A stretch of 64,000 nt of DNA from assembly GCF_000832985.1 (NCBI RefSeq), contig NZ_CP009920.1, positions 1,426,001 to 1,490,000 on the forward strand, given 5' to 3'. The position numbers and the translations under genes were made by a program. The stretch comes from Priestia megaterium NBRC 15308 = ATCC 14581 (GTDB lineage: Bacteria > Bacillota > Bacilli > Bacillales > Bacillaceae_H). The notes under the pieces are model-generated. The model did not search any database. It was not told the origin of the DNA and was given only the letters and a program-made list of their open reading frames with translations. Below, piece after piece: positions 8,794 through 17,222 of this stretch. Position 1 is the first letter of the stretch. The number at the start of each line of letters is the position of its first letter.

Positions 8794-9576
8794 CTATTTT
8801 TTCAAATGAGCAATTGGTTCTCCATACTTTACATAAGAACCTGAGTGAACGTTAGAATCAAAAGTGATTGAGTTCTTCTCAAATAATAAAATGACAGTCG
8901 AACCAAACGTGAAGTAAGCCATTTCTTCCCCTTTTTCGACTACTTCTTTTTTAGAAACCGCTTCAATGCTGTTGATAAACATGGCTCCTACTTTTACCAT
9001 CAGCATGTGACCATTTTCAAATGTTAACTCCGTGAGCTTCCGGAAATTTTTCACCAGCGGTTCTTTCCCGTACTTGATTCCTAATGAATTTACTGGATAA
9101 GACTTTTGTCCAACAGTCCACGTATTCCCCACTTGGGCTTTAAGAGGACTGTGAATGCGATGATAGTCTTTCGGACTAAGATAGAGAATAATAAACTGTC
9201 CTTCTATATATTTTTCAAGAATGAGATCATTTGAAACCATTTCCTGTATAGAATAAGGTTTGTTTTTTACAATCATTTCTTTTTGAGGCGTAATGACTCC
9301 ATATGCTTCTATCTTTGCATCTACAGGACTGACAACGCTGTCTTTCTGCTGATCGACCGGACGGGCAGAAGGATTCAAACGGCGAATAAATAGCTCGTGT
9401 AAGGTTTGATAGTGATGCAGAGGCTTGTCCATTTCTTCTTTATTTACTTTAAAAACTTTTGTATAGGAGGGTATAACAAACCGACTCCATTTAGAGAAAG
9501 TGAATTTTCGAATGAGCTTCGATGATCCTTGATGATTCGTAAGCTCAATAAATGTTCGATACAGGTGCTGCAACAA
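8794..9576 (-). CDS. psd: Phosphatidylserine decarboxylase proenzyme
   Basis: Psd decarboxylates phosphatidylserine to phosphatidylethanolamine at the membrane. The self-cleavage site that yields the pyruvoyl group is seen as FGST in AYFTFGSTVILLF, near residue 227. The segment LYLSPKDYHRIHSP carries the conserved histidines. I chose the first TTG (9576), 7 nt after GGAGGT. The earlier GTG at 9591 would put that Shine-Dalgarno inside the gene. The result is 260 residues, the usual length. It is divergent from pssA, its pathway partner. Confidence 0.92.
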   Translation of the reverse strand: MLQHLYRTFIELTNHQGSSKLIRKFTFSKWSRFVIPSYTKVFKVNKEEMDKPLHHYQTLHELFIRRLNPSARPVDQQKDSVVSPVDAKIEAYGVITPQKEMIVKNKPYSIQEMVSNDLILEKYIEGQFIILYLSPKDYHRIHSPLKAQVGNTWTVGQKSYPVNSLGIKYGKEPLVKNFRKLTELTFENGHMLMVKVGAMFINSIEAVSKKEVVEKGEEMAYFTFGSTVILLFEKNSITFDSNVHSGSYVKYGEPIAHLKK

Positions 9577-9690
9577 TAATTTTACCTCCACATACTGAAT
9601 AGTTCTTTACTAGAATAAGGTTTGCGTCTACAATGAAATTACCATTATTTTTACCTTTAGTTCATTCCATCCTTTAAAGGAGTGAGGAAA

Positions 9691-10230
9691 TTGTTTTTAT
9701 TAGAGTATCTAGATCATACAATTAAAAAGCTGAGATCCCAAGCAGCAAACTCCTTAACGATTGTTAATTTAAGTTTAGGAAGCTTTGCTATTTTATTTGT
9801 CATGAAAAATGAATTGAACTTAAGTTTATTACTAATTTTTTTAGCAGCGTTAGCAGACCGATTCGACGGCATGGTAGCCAGAAAGCTGCAAATTGAATCT
9901 GAACTTGGAAAACAACTGGACTCCATGTGCGATATTATATCATTTGGCATCGCTCCAGCTCTACTACTTTATCAAAGTATTTTGTCTCACTTTGGTGCTG
10001 CAGGTTCAATTGTTACCATCTGTTACATTGCTTGCGGAGCACTTCGTCTTGCCCGCTTTAACATCACAGAAAATACTGGGTATTTTACAGGGCTCCCTAT
10101 TACCGCAGCAGGTTGTTTATTAACTCTTAGCTACTTGGGCGTCCCTTATTTGCCTTCACACTTTTATATGTTTTTAATTATCGTACTCGCTTGCTTGATG
10201 ATTAGTACTTTCAAGCTAAAAAAAGTGTAG
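9691..10230 (+). CDS. pssA: Phosphatidylserine synthase (CDP-alcohol phosphatidyltransferase)
   Basis: This integral membrane enzyme of 179 residues carries the family signature DG-x2-AR-x8-G-x3-D-x3-D, seen in DRFDGMVARKL...LGKQLDSMCD. It joins CDP-diacylglycerol and serine. The TTG at 9691 is the likely start because AAAGGAG lies 8 nt upstream. The GTG at 9682 overlaps that site. Several hydrophobic segments follow the motif. The divergent neighbour psd performs the next step. In B. subtilis, as I recall, the two genes are in one operon, so this order is different. Confidence 0.9.
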   Translation: MFLLEYLDHTIKKLRSQAANSLTIVNLSLGSFAILFVMKNELNLSLLLIFLAALADRFDGMVARKLQIESELGKQLDSMCDIISFGIAPALLLYQSILSHFGAAGSIVTICYIACGALRLARFNITENTGYFTGLPITAAGCLLTLSYLGVPYLPSHFYMFLIIVLACLMISTFKLKKV

Positions 10231-10374
10231 AGCTCCATTTACTTTTGCAGAGGAATATTATCGTCTTGCTTCTTTTCTTAATTATAGAATAAATCATCTT
10301 CTTTAAGAAACAAAGCGAAAATTCCTTAAGAATTCTTAAAAATGAATGATTCTATTCGGTAGGATATGTCATCT

Positions 10375-10407
10375 AAAAAAACTCATGCGCATGCATGAGT
10401 TTTTTTT
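10375..10407. terminator. Bidirectional terminator for the yjcZ-like gene
   Basis: ACTCATGC and GCATGAGT pair around a 4-base loop, with A6 on the left and T7 on the right. It abuts the stop of the yjcZ-like gene (minus). It could also stop pssA transcripts arriving from the left. Confidence 0.85.
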
Positions 10408-10555
10408 AATACCAGCAGCTAAAAAACCAATAGAAGCTTCCGAAAATTAATAACAGGACAAACAGAACAATCAACAATCCAAGTCCCCAGCCGAAGCCTC
10501 CTCCACATGGGTAAGCTGGATAATTAGGATAACAGCAGCCTCCGTAACCGTACAT
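10406..10555 (-). CDS. YjcZ-like small sporulation-type membrane peptide
   Basis: A 49-residue peptide starting MYGYGGCCYPNYPAYPCGGG, followed by a hydrophobic stretch (about residues 21-45) and ending SCWY. The Gly/Tyr/Cys-rich head and single membrane segment resemble the YjcZ family of small spore-associated proteins. AAGGAGGG lies 7 nt before the ATG, and a strong terminator follows, so it is a self-contained gene. Its function is unknown. Its place next to sigK may mean mother-cell expression, which is a guess. Confidence 0.8.
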   Translation of the reverse strand: MYGYGGCCYPNYPAYPCGGGFGWGLGLLIVLFVLLLIFGSFYWFFSCWY

Positions 10556-10771
10556 ACTTTCCCTCCTTACACTATGAACTACTATTAGCGTATGTACATA
10601 CCTTTTCCCTGTATAGGCTGGTAACTATCTATAAAGAAAAATCTGTGGACTTTTTCAAACTCTCTTGTCCCCGGGGGGAATTTTAAACGTACAGGCAAAG
10701 ACATCCTTCTTTTTACATATAGTGTAATGTTAGTCTCTCACAAGTTGATATCCCCTTATGGAGGTGAAGAG

Positions 10772-11500
10772 ATGTCTGCATTATTTACCGCACTAGGCTA
10801 TTTCTTTAAAGAATTGGTTTTCCTTGTTTCCTACGTAAAAAACAATGCCTTTCCTCAACCCTTGTCTGCTGCTGAAGAAAAGAGATATTTATCTTTAATG
10901 GAACAAGGAGATCAAGAAGCGCGAAACCTTCTTATCGAACACAATCTCCGGCTCGTTGCGCATATTGTTAAAAAGTTTGAAAACACGGGAGAGGATGCAG
11001 AAGATTTAATTTCAATTGGGACAATCGGTTTAATTAAAGCAATCGAAAGTTATTCGCAGGGAAAAGGAACAAAATTAGCTACTTATGCCGCACGATGTAT
11101 TGAAAATGAAATATTGATGCACTTGCGAGCGCTCAAAAAAACAAAAAAAGATGTGTCTCTGCATGATCCAATTGGCCAGGATAAAGAAGGAAATGAAATC
11201 AGTTTGATTGATGTATTAAAATCAGAATCAGACGATGTAATTGATATGATTCAACTAAATATGGAATTAGAAAAAATAAAAGAATACATCGATATTCTCG
11301 ATGATCGGGAAAAGGAAGTAATTGTTGGTCGCTTCGGTTTGGATCTGCAGGATGAAAAAACCCAGCGAGAAATTGCAAAAGAATTAAATATTTCAAGAAG
11401 TTATGTTTCGCGAATTGAAAAGCGAGCGCTCATGAAAATGTTTCACGAATTTTACAGAGCCGAAAAAGAGAAAAAAAAGAGCGGAAAGAAGGAGAATTAA
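10772..11500 (+). CDS. sigK: RNA polymerase sigma-K factor precursor (intact)
   Basis: The late mother-cell sigma factor, 242 residues, closely matches B. subtilis pro-sigma-K. Regions 2 ([37 protein letters not shown]) and 4 ([21 protein letters not shown]) are complete. The pro-sequence is present, and the SpoIVFB cleavage site falls between Ser20 and Tyr21 (FLVS/YVKNN). The ATG at 10772 follows GGAGGTG; the ATG at 10727 has no Shine-Dalgarno. The gene is one continuous frame, so no skin-type prophage interrupts it. A strong terminator follows at once. Confidence 0.96.
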   Translation: MSALFTALGYFFKELVFLVSYVKNNAFPQPLSAAEEKRYLSLMEQGDQEARNLLIEHNLRLVAHIVKKFENTGEDAEDLISIGTIGLIKAIESYSQGKGTKLATYAARCIENEILMHLRALKKTKKDVSLHDPIGQDKEGNEISLIDVLKSESDDVIDMIQLNMELEKIKEYIDILDDREKEVIVGRFGLDLQDEKTQREIAKELNISRSYVSRIEKRALMKMFHEFYRAEKEKKKSGKKEN

Positions 11501-11522
11501 TCCTTCTTTCCGCTCTTTTTTT
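11471..11522. terminator. Strong bidirectional terminator after sigK
   Basis: A roughly 22-bp stem (centre GAGCGGAAAGAAGGA) with an 7-base loop has an A-run on the left and a T-run on the right. It overlaps the sigK stop. It can also end minus-strand transcripts from the yrzI unit. Confidence 0.92.
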
Positions 11523-11562
11523 AAAATAATTTCCAAATGATAATCCGTAGCAAACACATCAT
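11521..11562 (-). CDS. Possible 12-13 residue peptide at the end of the yrzI unit
   Basis: The frame MMCLLRIIIWKLF follows AGGGGGAG by 2 nt (first ATG) or 5 nt (second ATG) and stops just before the terminator. It lies on the same strand as yrzI and the 20-residue ORF. It is too short to classify and may not be translated. Confidence 0.3.
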   Translation of the reverse strand: MMCLLRIIIWKLF

Positions 11563-11581
11563 TACTCCCCCTACTAATCAT

Positions 11582-11644
11582 TTAGGTGGAATCTTTCTCC
11601 ACAAGCAGCCATACAACGATATATCCTTTTTGATTAATCATCAT
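11582..11644 (-). CDS. 20-residue ORF resembling the Rae1 (YacP) target S1025
   Basis: The frame MMINQKGYIVVWLLVEKDST has AAAGGAG at 7-nt spacing from the ATG at 11644. It lies 26 bp downstream of yrzI. In B. subtilis the yrzI operon holds a very short unannotated ORF (S1025) that the ribosome-associated nuclease Rae1 cuts just before a lysine codon. The Glu-Lys pair here (GAG at 11597-11599, AAA at 11594-11596), inside VEKD, is the expected site. The assignment rests on position and motif recalled from the literature; no alignment was done. Confidence 0.6.
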   Translation of the reverse strand: MMINQKGYIVVWLLVEKDST

Positions 11645-11670
11645 TCATCCACTCCTTTCCACTGTTCAAA

Positions 11671-11811
11671 TTAGAAATGACGGTAAAACTCATACTTGCG
11701 GTCTTTTATTTCTTCTTCTAATTGTCTTACATACTGTTCATGCTTAATTTCTGCCTCAGAGTATTGACGAGACTTTATGGTAATAGTTAAAAAGAAAATG
11801 TTCAGTGTCAT
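11671..11811 (-). CDS. yrzI: YrzI family small protein
   Basis: A 46-residue peptide beginning MTLNIFFLTITIKSRQYS, with a short hydrophobic head and a highly charged helical tail (EAEIKHEQYVRQLEEEIKDRK). This fits the Bacillus YrzI small-protein family, whose function is unknown. The ATG at 11811 has AAGGAGG 9 nt upstream. The Shine-Dalgarno begins only about 10 bases after a terminator-like hairpin (11838-11868), so expression may depend on read-through. Other in-frame starts further upstream would run through that hairpin and are unlikely. Confidence 0.82.
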   Translation of the reverse strand: MTLNIFFLTITIKSRQYSEAEIKHEQYVRQLEEEIKDRKYEFYRHF

Positions 11812-11837
11812 TACAATCACCTCCTTATACACAAAAA

Positions 11838-11868
11838 AGCCACAGTAATGCATAAGCATCCTGTGGCT
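11838..11868 (-). terminator. Terminator-like hairpin 2 of the yrzI leader
   Basis: AGCCACAG pairs with CTGTGGCT, and an inner ATGC/GCAT stem makes the hairpin longer. On the minus strand it is followed by TTTTTTG (11832-11838). It ends just before the yrzI Shine-Dalgarno. Its 5' arm matches the 5' arm of hairpin 1. Confidence 0.75.
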
Positions 11869-11882
11869 GAAAAATAATAAAA

Positions 11883-11911
11883 ACCACAGGGCTACTATTC
11901 GCACCTGTGGT
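11883..11911 (-). terminator. Terminator-like hairpin 1 of the yrzI leader
   Basis: ACCACAGG pairs with CCTGTGGT, with a 13-base loop. On the minus strand it is followed by TTTTTATTATTTTT. The 3' arm of this hairpin can pair with the 5' arm of hairpin 2 (CCTGTGG with CCACAGG), which would undo both terminators. Confidence 0.75.
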
Positions 11912-11945
11912 GAATTAACGTGTTTTAATGATCAAAGTAAGAAAG

Positions 11946-12044
11946 TTACTTGATACAGGAACACGGCCGAATAGTATACGTATATAGACGATTTTTGAAC
12001 ATAGTTGAAACTGGATGACCCATAACTGATAAACGTCTTAACAT
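11946..12044 (-). CDS. 32-residue leader ORF upstream of yrzI
   Basis: A short frame begins MLRRLSVMGHPVSTM and ends with TYTIRPCSCIK. AAAAGGAGG stands 9 nt before the ATG, and a sigma-A-like promoter lies about 45 bp further upstream, so it should be transcribed and translated. It is followed within 35 nt by two terminator hairpins and then yrzI. I do not recognise the family. The layout suggests a regulatory leader peptide; a free-standing small protein is the other reading. Confidence 0.55.
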   Translation of the reverse strand: MLRRLSVMGHPVSTMFKNRLYTYTIRPCSCIK

Positions 12045-12088
12045 ATGACTCGACCTCCTTTTAATAAAGTATTTTCCTTACAATGGTA

Positions 12089-12117
12089 ATTATATCCACG
12101 GACTCATAAAAAGTAAA
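12089..12117 (-). promoter_or_regulatory. Promoter of the yrzI leader unit
   Basis: TTTACT (12112-12117) and a perfect TATAAT (12089-12094) are separated by 17 bp on the minus strand. Transcription would start near 12082, about 40 nt before the leader ORF. Confidence 0.6.
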
Positions 12118-12164
12118 CTGTTTTTTTGAAAAATAGGGAATTTTTTTATTTTTTCAACCCTCAT

Positions 12165-12194
12165 AAAAAAAAGACGATATATGATCGCCTTTTT
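12165..12194 (-). terminator. Terminator after yrhC
   Basis: AAAAGGCGAT and ATCGTCTTTT pair around a 5-base loop, with a run of eight Ts on the minus strand. It closes the mccA-mccB-yrhC transcript. Confidence 0.85.
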
Positions 12195-12201
12195 ATATCT
12201 A

Positions 12202-12432
12202 TTATTCTTTTTCTTTCATTAGTTCTTTTTTCAGTTTTTTAGTTTGATAACTAAAATAAAAGGCAAGGGCGGCAAAAAGAATAACGATGGCTTCCATTAT
12301 TCCAAGCTGCATATCACTTTTTTCACCTTGGCCAATCATAACACCAATGTACAAGAATGTACTTACGGCTAGAAGGACGTAAATAAAGCGGCTGTAATCT
12401 TCAATTTTTGCTTTGATGCGTTGAGCTTTCAT
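12202..12432 (-). CDS. yrhC: YrhC family small membrane protein
   Basis: A 76-residue protein with two predicted membrane helices (about residues 16-34 and 42-61) and a basic C-terminal tail, matching the YrhC family. Its role is unknown. In B. subtilis it is the last gene of the yrrT-mtnN-mccA-mccB-yrhC operon under CymR control, and it holds the same position here, about 80 bp after mccB. A terminator follows directly. Confidence 0.85.
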   Translation of the reverse strand: MKAQRIKAKIEDYSRFIYVLLAVSTFLYIGVMIGQGEKSDMQLGIMEAIVILFAALAFYFSYQTKKLKKELMKEKE

Positions 12433-12513
12433 ACAATCACCTTCTCAGTAGAATGTTATAACTCTACTCTATCATAGATCTATAGGTCTATAAAAATCCT
12501 ATTTTTACCACCC

Positions 12514-14572
<2,059 letters not shown>

Positions 14573-14597
14573 AATCTTGAACACCTCGCTAAAGAAT

Positions 14598-14630
14598 AAT
14601 ATAACTTAACCTATAAATTAAGTCGGAATT
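14598..14630 (-). promoter_or_regulatory. mccA promoter with probable CymR site
   Basis: On the minus strand a weak -35 (CCGACT, 14621-14626) and a -10 (TATATT, 14598-14603) are 17 bp apart. The plus strand reads GGAATT at 14625-14630, the most constant part of the B. subtilis CymR target as I recall it. The A/T-rich remainder of the site lies to its left. The overlap with the -35 fits repression. The match to the full consensus is imperfect. Confidence 0.45.
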
Positions 14631-14644
14631 AAAGTGAAAATATA

Positions 14645-14685
14645 GTCTACACCCCATGTTATGATAAACGATGCAGAGTGTAGAC
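14645..14685. repeat. 8-bp inverted repeat between mtnN and mccA
   Basis: GTCTACAC and GTGTAGAC enclose 25 bases. The following minus-strand bases (TATATTTT) make a poor T-run. It could be a weak intercistronic terminator or a processing site. Confidence 0.4.
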
Positions 14686-14714
14686 GAAAACAAACTCTAT
14701 ATTTTACGAACAGC

Positions 14715-15410
14715 TTATTTTAATTTTGTAATAAAATTCAATACTAATTTCGTTGAATTAACAGCTGCTTTTTCTAAAAATTGCTCAAAAGAAACATTTG
14801 ATTCTTTGCCGGCGATGTCAGAAAGAGCACGAAGAATAACAAACGGTACGTCAAATTGATAGCATACTTGAGCAACGGCCGCCGCTTCCATTTCAGCTGC
14901 ATACAGGTCTGGAAACTTAGAGCGGACAAACTCTACGCGCACAGGATCGTTCATGAACGAATCCCCTGTAGCAATTAGTCCTTTTACAATTTTCATATCC
15001 GTTACTTCAAGAGCGCTTTCTTCAGCAAGACGAACTAGTTTTTCATCTGCTTTAAAAGCTGCAGGCAAGTTTGGTACTTGACCGTATTCATAGTTGAATA
15101 CCGTTACATCTACATCATGATGACGAACTTCTGTTGAAATAACCGCATCTCCTACGTTTAACTCCGGATGGAAGCCGCCTGCTGATCCTGTATTAATAAC
15201 GTAATCAGGTTTGAACTTTTCTAGTAAGATGGCTGTAGATAACGCCGCATTTACTTTTCCAATACCTGATTTTAATAATACAACCTCCACACCGCTGATT
15301 GTTCCTGTCGAGTATTCACATCCTGCGATTACTGTTTCTTGACGATTTTCAATTTTATCGCGTAAAATCGTCACTTCTTCTTCCATTGCTCCAATGATTG
15401 CTACTTTCAT
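14715..15410 (-). CDS. mtnN: 5'-methylthioadenosine/S-adenosylhomocysteine nucleosidase
   Basis: A purine nucleosidase of 231 residues starting [13 protein letters not shown], the standard family N-terminus. The catalytic region includes [18 protein letters not shown] with the nucleoside-binding glutamates, and ALSDIAG with the catalytic aspartate. It splits adenine from SAH and MTA, giving S-ribosylhomocysteine for homocysteine recovery. The ATG at 15410 follows AAAGAGG; upstream in-frame codons lie in the yrrT end. It lies between yrrT and mccA. Confidence 0.95.
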   Translation of the reverse strand: MKVAIIGAMEEEVTILRDKIENRQETVIAGCEYSTGTISGVEVVLLKSGIGKVNAALSTAILLEKFKPDYVINTGSAGGFHPELNVGDAVISTEVRHHDVDVTVFNYEYGQVPNLPAAFKADEKLVRLAEESALEVTDMKIVKGLIATGDSFMNDPVRVEFVRSKFPDLYAAEMEAAAVAQVCYQFDVPFVILRALSDIAGKESNVSFEQFLEKAAVNSTKLVLNFITKLK

Positions 15411-15427
15411 TTTAAAACCTCTTTCTA

Positions 15428-16069
15428 CTATTGTTTCGTTGCCTCCAATACCCACACAAAGTGATTAAATTGTGTAAAGGTTATGTGAAAACCATTGCTT
15501 TCAAAGATTTGCTTTAAGACGGGAATGGTTGTATAGTATTCCCTCTCTAGATCTTCTGCTAGTTGCGTATACCCTTTTCGTTTTGCCTGAACAATGGTAT
15601 CAGCAAATGAATCCGCTGTTTCAAACATTGTATCAGCAAACACTATTTTACCACCGGTTTGAAGTAACTTTCCATAGTTTATCACAGCTTCTTCTTTTTC
15701 TTTATCTGTTAAATGATGAAAAGCATACGTACTAACTAAGCTCTCTGCTGGAAACAATGATGTATCAAATTGTAAAAAGTCTCCTGGTGTGACTAAAACA
15801 TCTGCCCCTAATTTCTGGTGTGCCAATTGTCTCATTGGTACTGAAGGTTCAATTCCTACTACAGTCAGTTCTTTTTCTAACAGTTTTTTTGTTAAGTTTC
15901 CAGTCCCTGTTCCAAATTCTATCACATGCCCTATTGAACGGTCTGCTACATACTCTAAGATTTCATTATAATTGCGAAACACTTCTCTATACTGTTCATC
16001 TTTCCCGCTTACCGATGCATCATACTCATTCGCCCACTTTTCAAAGATATCTAAAAACTCTAGACCCAT
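15428..16069 (-). CDS. yrrT: SAM-dependent methyltransferase YrrT
   Basis: A 213-residue class I methyltransferase. The SAM motif [12 protein letters not shown] lies near residue 50 and is followed by VVGIEPS. In B. subtilis yrrT heads the methionine-to-cysteine operon, and the same is true here. The methyl acceptor is not established. AGGAGG lies upstream of the ATG at 16069. The 138 bp to divergent yrzA hold both promoters. I see no clear S-box or CymR core there. Confidence 0.9.
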   Translation of the reverse strand: MGLEFLDIFEKWANEYDASVSGKDEQYREVFRNYNEILEYVADRSIGHVIEFGTGTGNLTKKLLEKELTVVGIEPSVPMRQLAHQKLGADVLVTPGDFLQFDTSLFPAESLVSTYAFHHLTDKEKEEAVINYGKLLQTGGKIVFADTMFETADSFADTIVQAKRKGYTQLAEDLEREYYTTIPVLKQIFESNGFHITFTQFNHFVWVLEATKQ

Positions 16070-16207
16070 AAAAAACGCCTCCTTATAACTAATAATTCTT
16101 ATGGATATAGTATGTTTTTAGCTATCGTTTGTTCTTCATTTATAAATATTTTAAGCTTTTAACTTTCTATTTGCTATACTATAGTAATGAGGTAAGGAGG
16201 TCGTAAG

Positions 16208-16423
16208 ATGAATTTTGAATTTGAAATGATTGAAGATAAAATAGAATTTTTTGAAGCGCCTGATGTTAAAATGCTTGAGAAACAAATTGCGGAAAAAATT
16301 GATCAAAATAAAGCGATTTTGCTTGAGGTGCATAGCGTATCTCATCAAATGTCTGTGGACTATGAACAAGGTAAAAAACTGTACTCTGCGGTTGTTCATT
16401 TCAAATTAAAAAAGCAGCGCTAG
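16208..16423 (+). CDS. yrzA: YrzA family protein (DUF2536)
   Basis: A 71-residue acidic protein with the DUF2536 pattern (MNFEFEMIEDKIEFFEAPDV near the start, VHSVSHQM in the middle, VVHFKLKK at the end). It has no signal peptide or membrane helix. Its function is unknown. GTAAGGAGGT stands upstream of the ATG. It is divergent from yrrT and convergent with yrrS, and shares a terminator hairpin with yrrS that overlaps its stop codon. Confidence 0.85.
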   Translation: MNFEFEMIEDKIEFFEAPDVKMLEKQIAEKIDQNKAILLEVHSVSHQMSVDYEQGKKLYSAVVHFKLKKQR

Positions 16424-16437
16424 CGCGCTGCTTTTCT
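16408..16437. terminator. Bidirectional terminator between yrzA and yrrS
   Basis: AAAAGCAGCGC and GCGCTGCTTTT pair around a 4-base loop. The left arm runs through the yrzA stop and the right arm abuts the yrrS stop. Confidence 0.85.
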
Positions 16438-17105
16438 TATTGAAGCTTATCCACTACTGCGGGCTTCCAGCCTTCTCCATCTACCCATTCAATTTGAACG
16501 CGATATTTTGTTGATGAGTTGCCTTTAGGACTAACCGTAGCTACGGCTTTACCTACGCCACCGTTATTCCCTAAACGCCATACGGTCATATTGCTTGGGC
16601 TAATGCCTGACCCTTCGCCTACAGCTTTTAGCATTTCGTTCCAATCCGTTGATCCTTTTTTATAAGTTGCTGCAGGTGCATCTTGTGACGTACCTACTGA
16701 ATCCCATGAAGGATCTACCTTGCGTTCTGCCACGCCAGGCTCTGGATTTTTCTCTACTTCAGCCTGTGAATCTGAGTCATTTGATTCTTCATCTGTTGCT
16801 TGATCATCTTCAGAGCTTTGGTCATCTTCAGAACTTTGATCGTCTTCAGAACTTTGATCGTCCGTTGCTTGATCATCTTTCGAAGAATCATCGTCTTTTT
16901 TAGCCGTCTTGTCCGTTTTTTGGTCATTTGTTTGCGGATTGTTTTGAGTTGTTTCCGCTTGGTTATCCGATTTATCCTTATTTCCAAGAATCATCGTACC
17001 ACCGACAAATACAATTAAAACTGCTACGACAGCAATTAACAGATTATATAATCGGTTTACTTTTTTTTCTTTGTTTTCGTGTCTTGAAGAACGATTGTTA
17101 TTCAT
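16437..17105 (-). CDS. yrrS: YrrS family membrane-anchored protein (DUF1510)
   Basis: This 222-residue protein has a short basic cytoplasmic head, one membrane helix (about residues 23-41), a long acidic Ser/Asp/Gln-rich linker and a globular C-terminal domain (about 130-222, VGTSQDAPAATY... to VDKLQ) of the DUF1510 type. The start at 17105 follows GGAGG. In B. subtilis yrrS is cotranscribed with pbpI, as is likely here (117 bp apart, same strand). A role in spore or cell-wall formation is inferred from that pairing. Confidence 0.85.
   Translation of the reverse strand: MNNNRSSRHENKEKKVNRLYNLLIAVVAVLIVFVGGTMILGNKDKSDNQAETTQNNPQTNDQKTDKTAKKDDDSSKDDQATDDQSSEDDQSSEDDQSSEDDQATDEESNDSDSQAEVEKNPEPGVAERKVDPSWDSVGTSQDAPAATYKKGSTDWNEMLKAVGEGSGISPSNMTVWRLGNNGGVGKAVATVSPKGNSSTKYRVQIEWVDGEGWKPAVVDKLQ
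16805..16858. repeat. Three tandem 18-bp repeats inside yrrS
   Basis: Three near-identical 18-base units (catcttcaga-actttgat type) encode repeated SEDDQS hexads of the acidic linker. The copies differ by only a few bases, so the tract may vary in number between strains. Confidence 0.8.
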
Positions 17106-17222
17106 TGCTACAATTTCCTCCAACTTTTATAATGCTTTATTCTAACATGTGTTTTCTTATACATGAAGCATCAAAATTTATTTGAAGTATATTTGTAATA
17201 TTTTTTACAAATTCTTCTTGTT

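Noticed and set aside
10691-10723. Sigma-E/sigma-K-like promoter before sigK (CATATAGT at 10716)
   Set aside because: The -10 resembles the consensus but no -35 element is found at the right distance.
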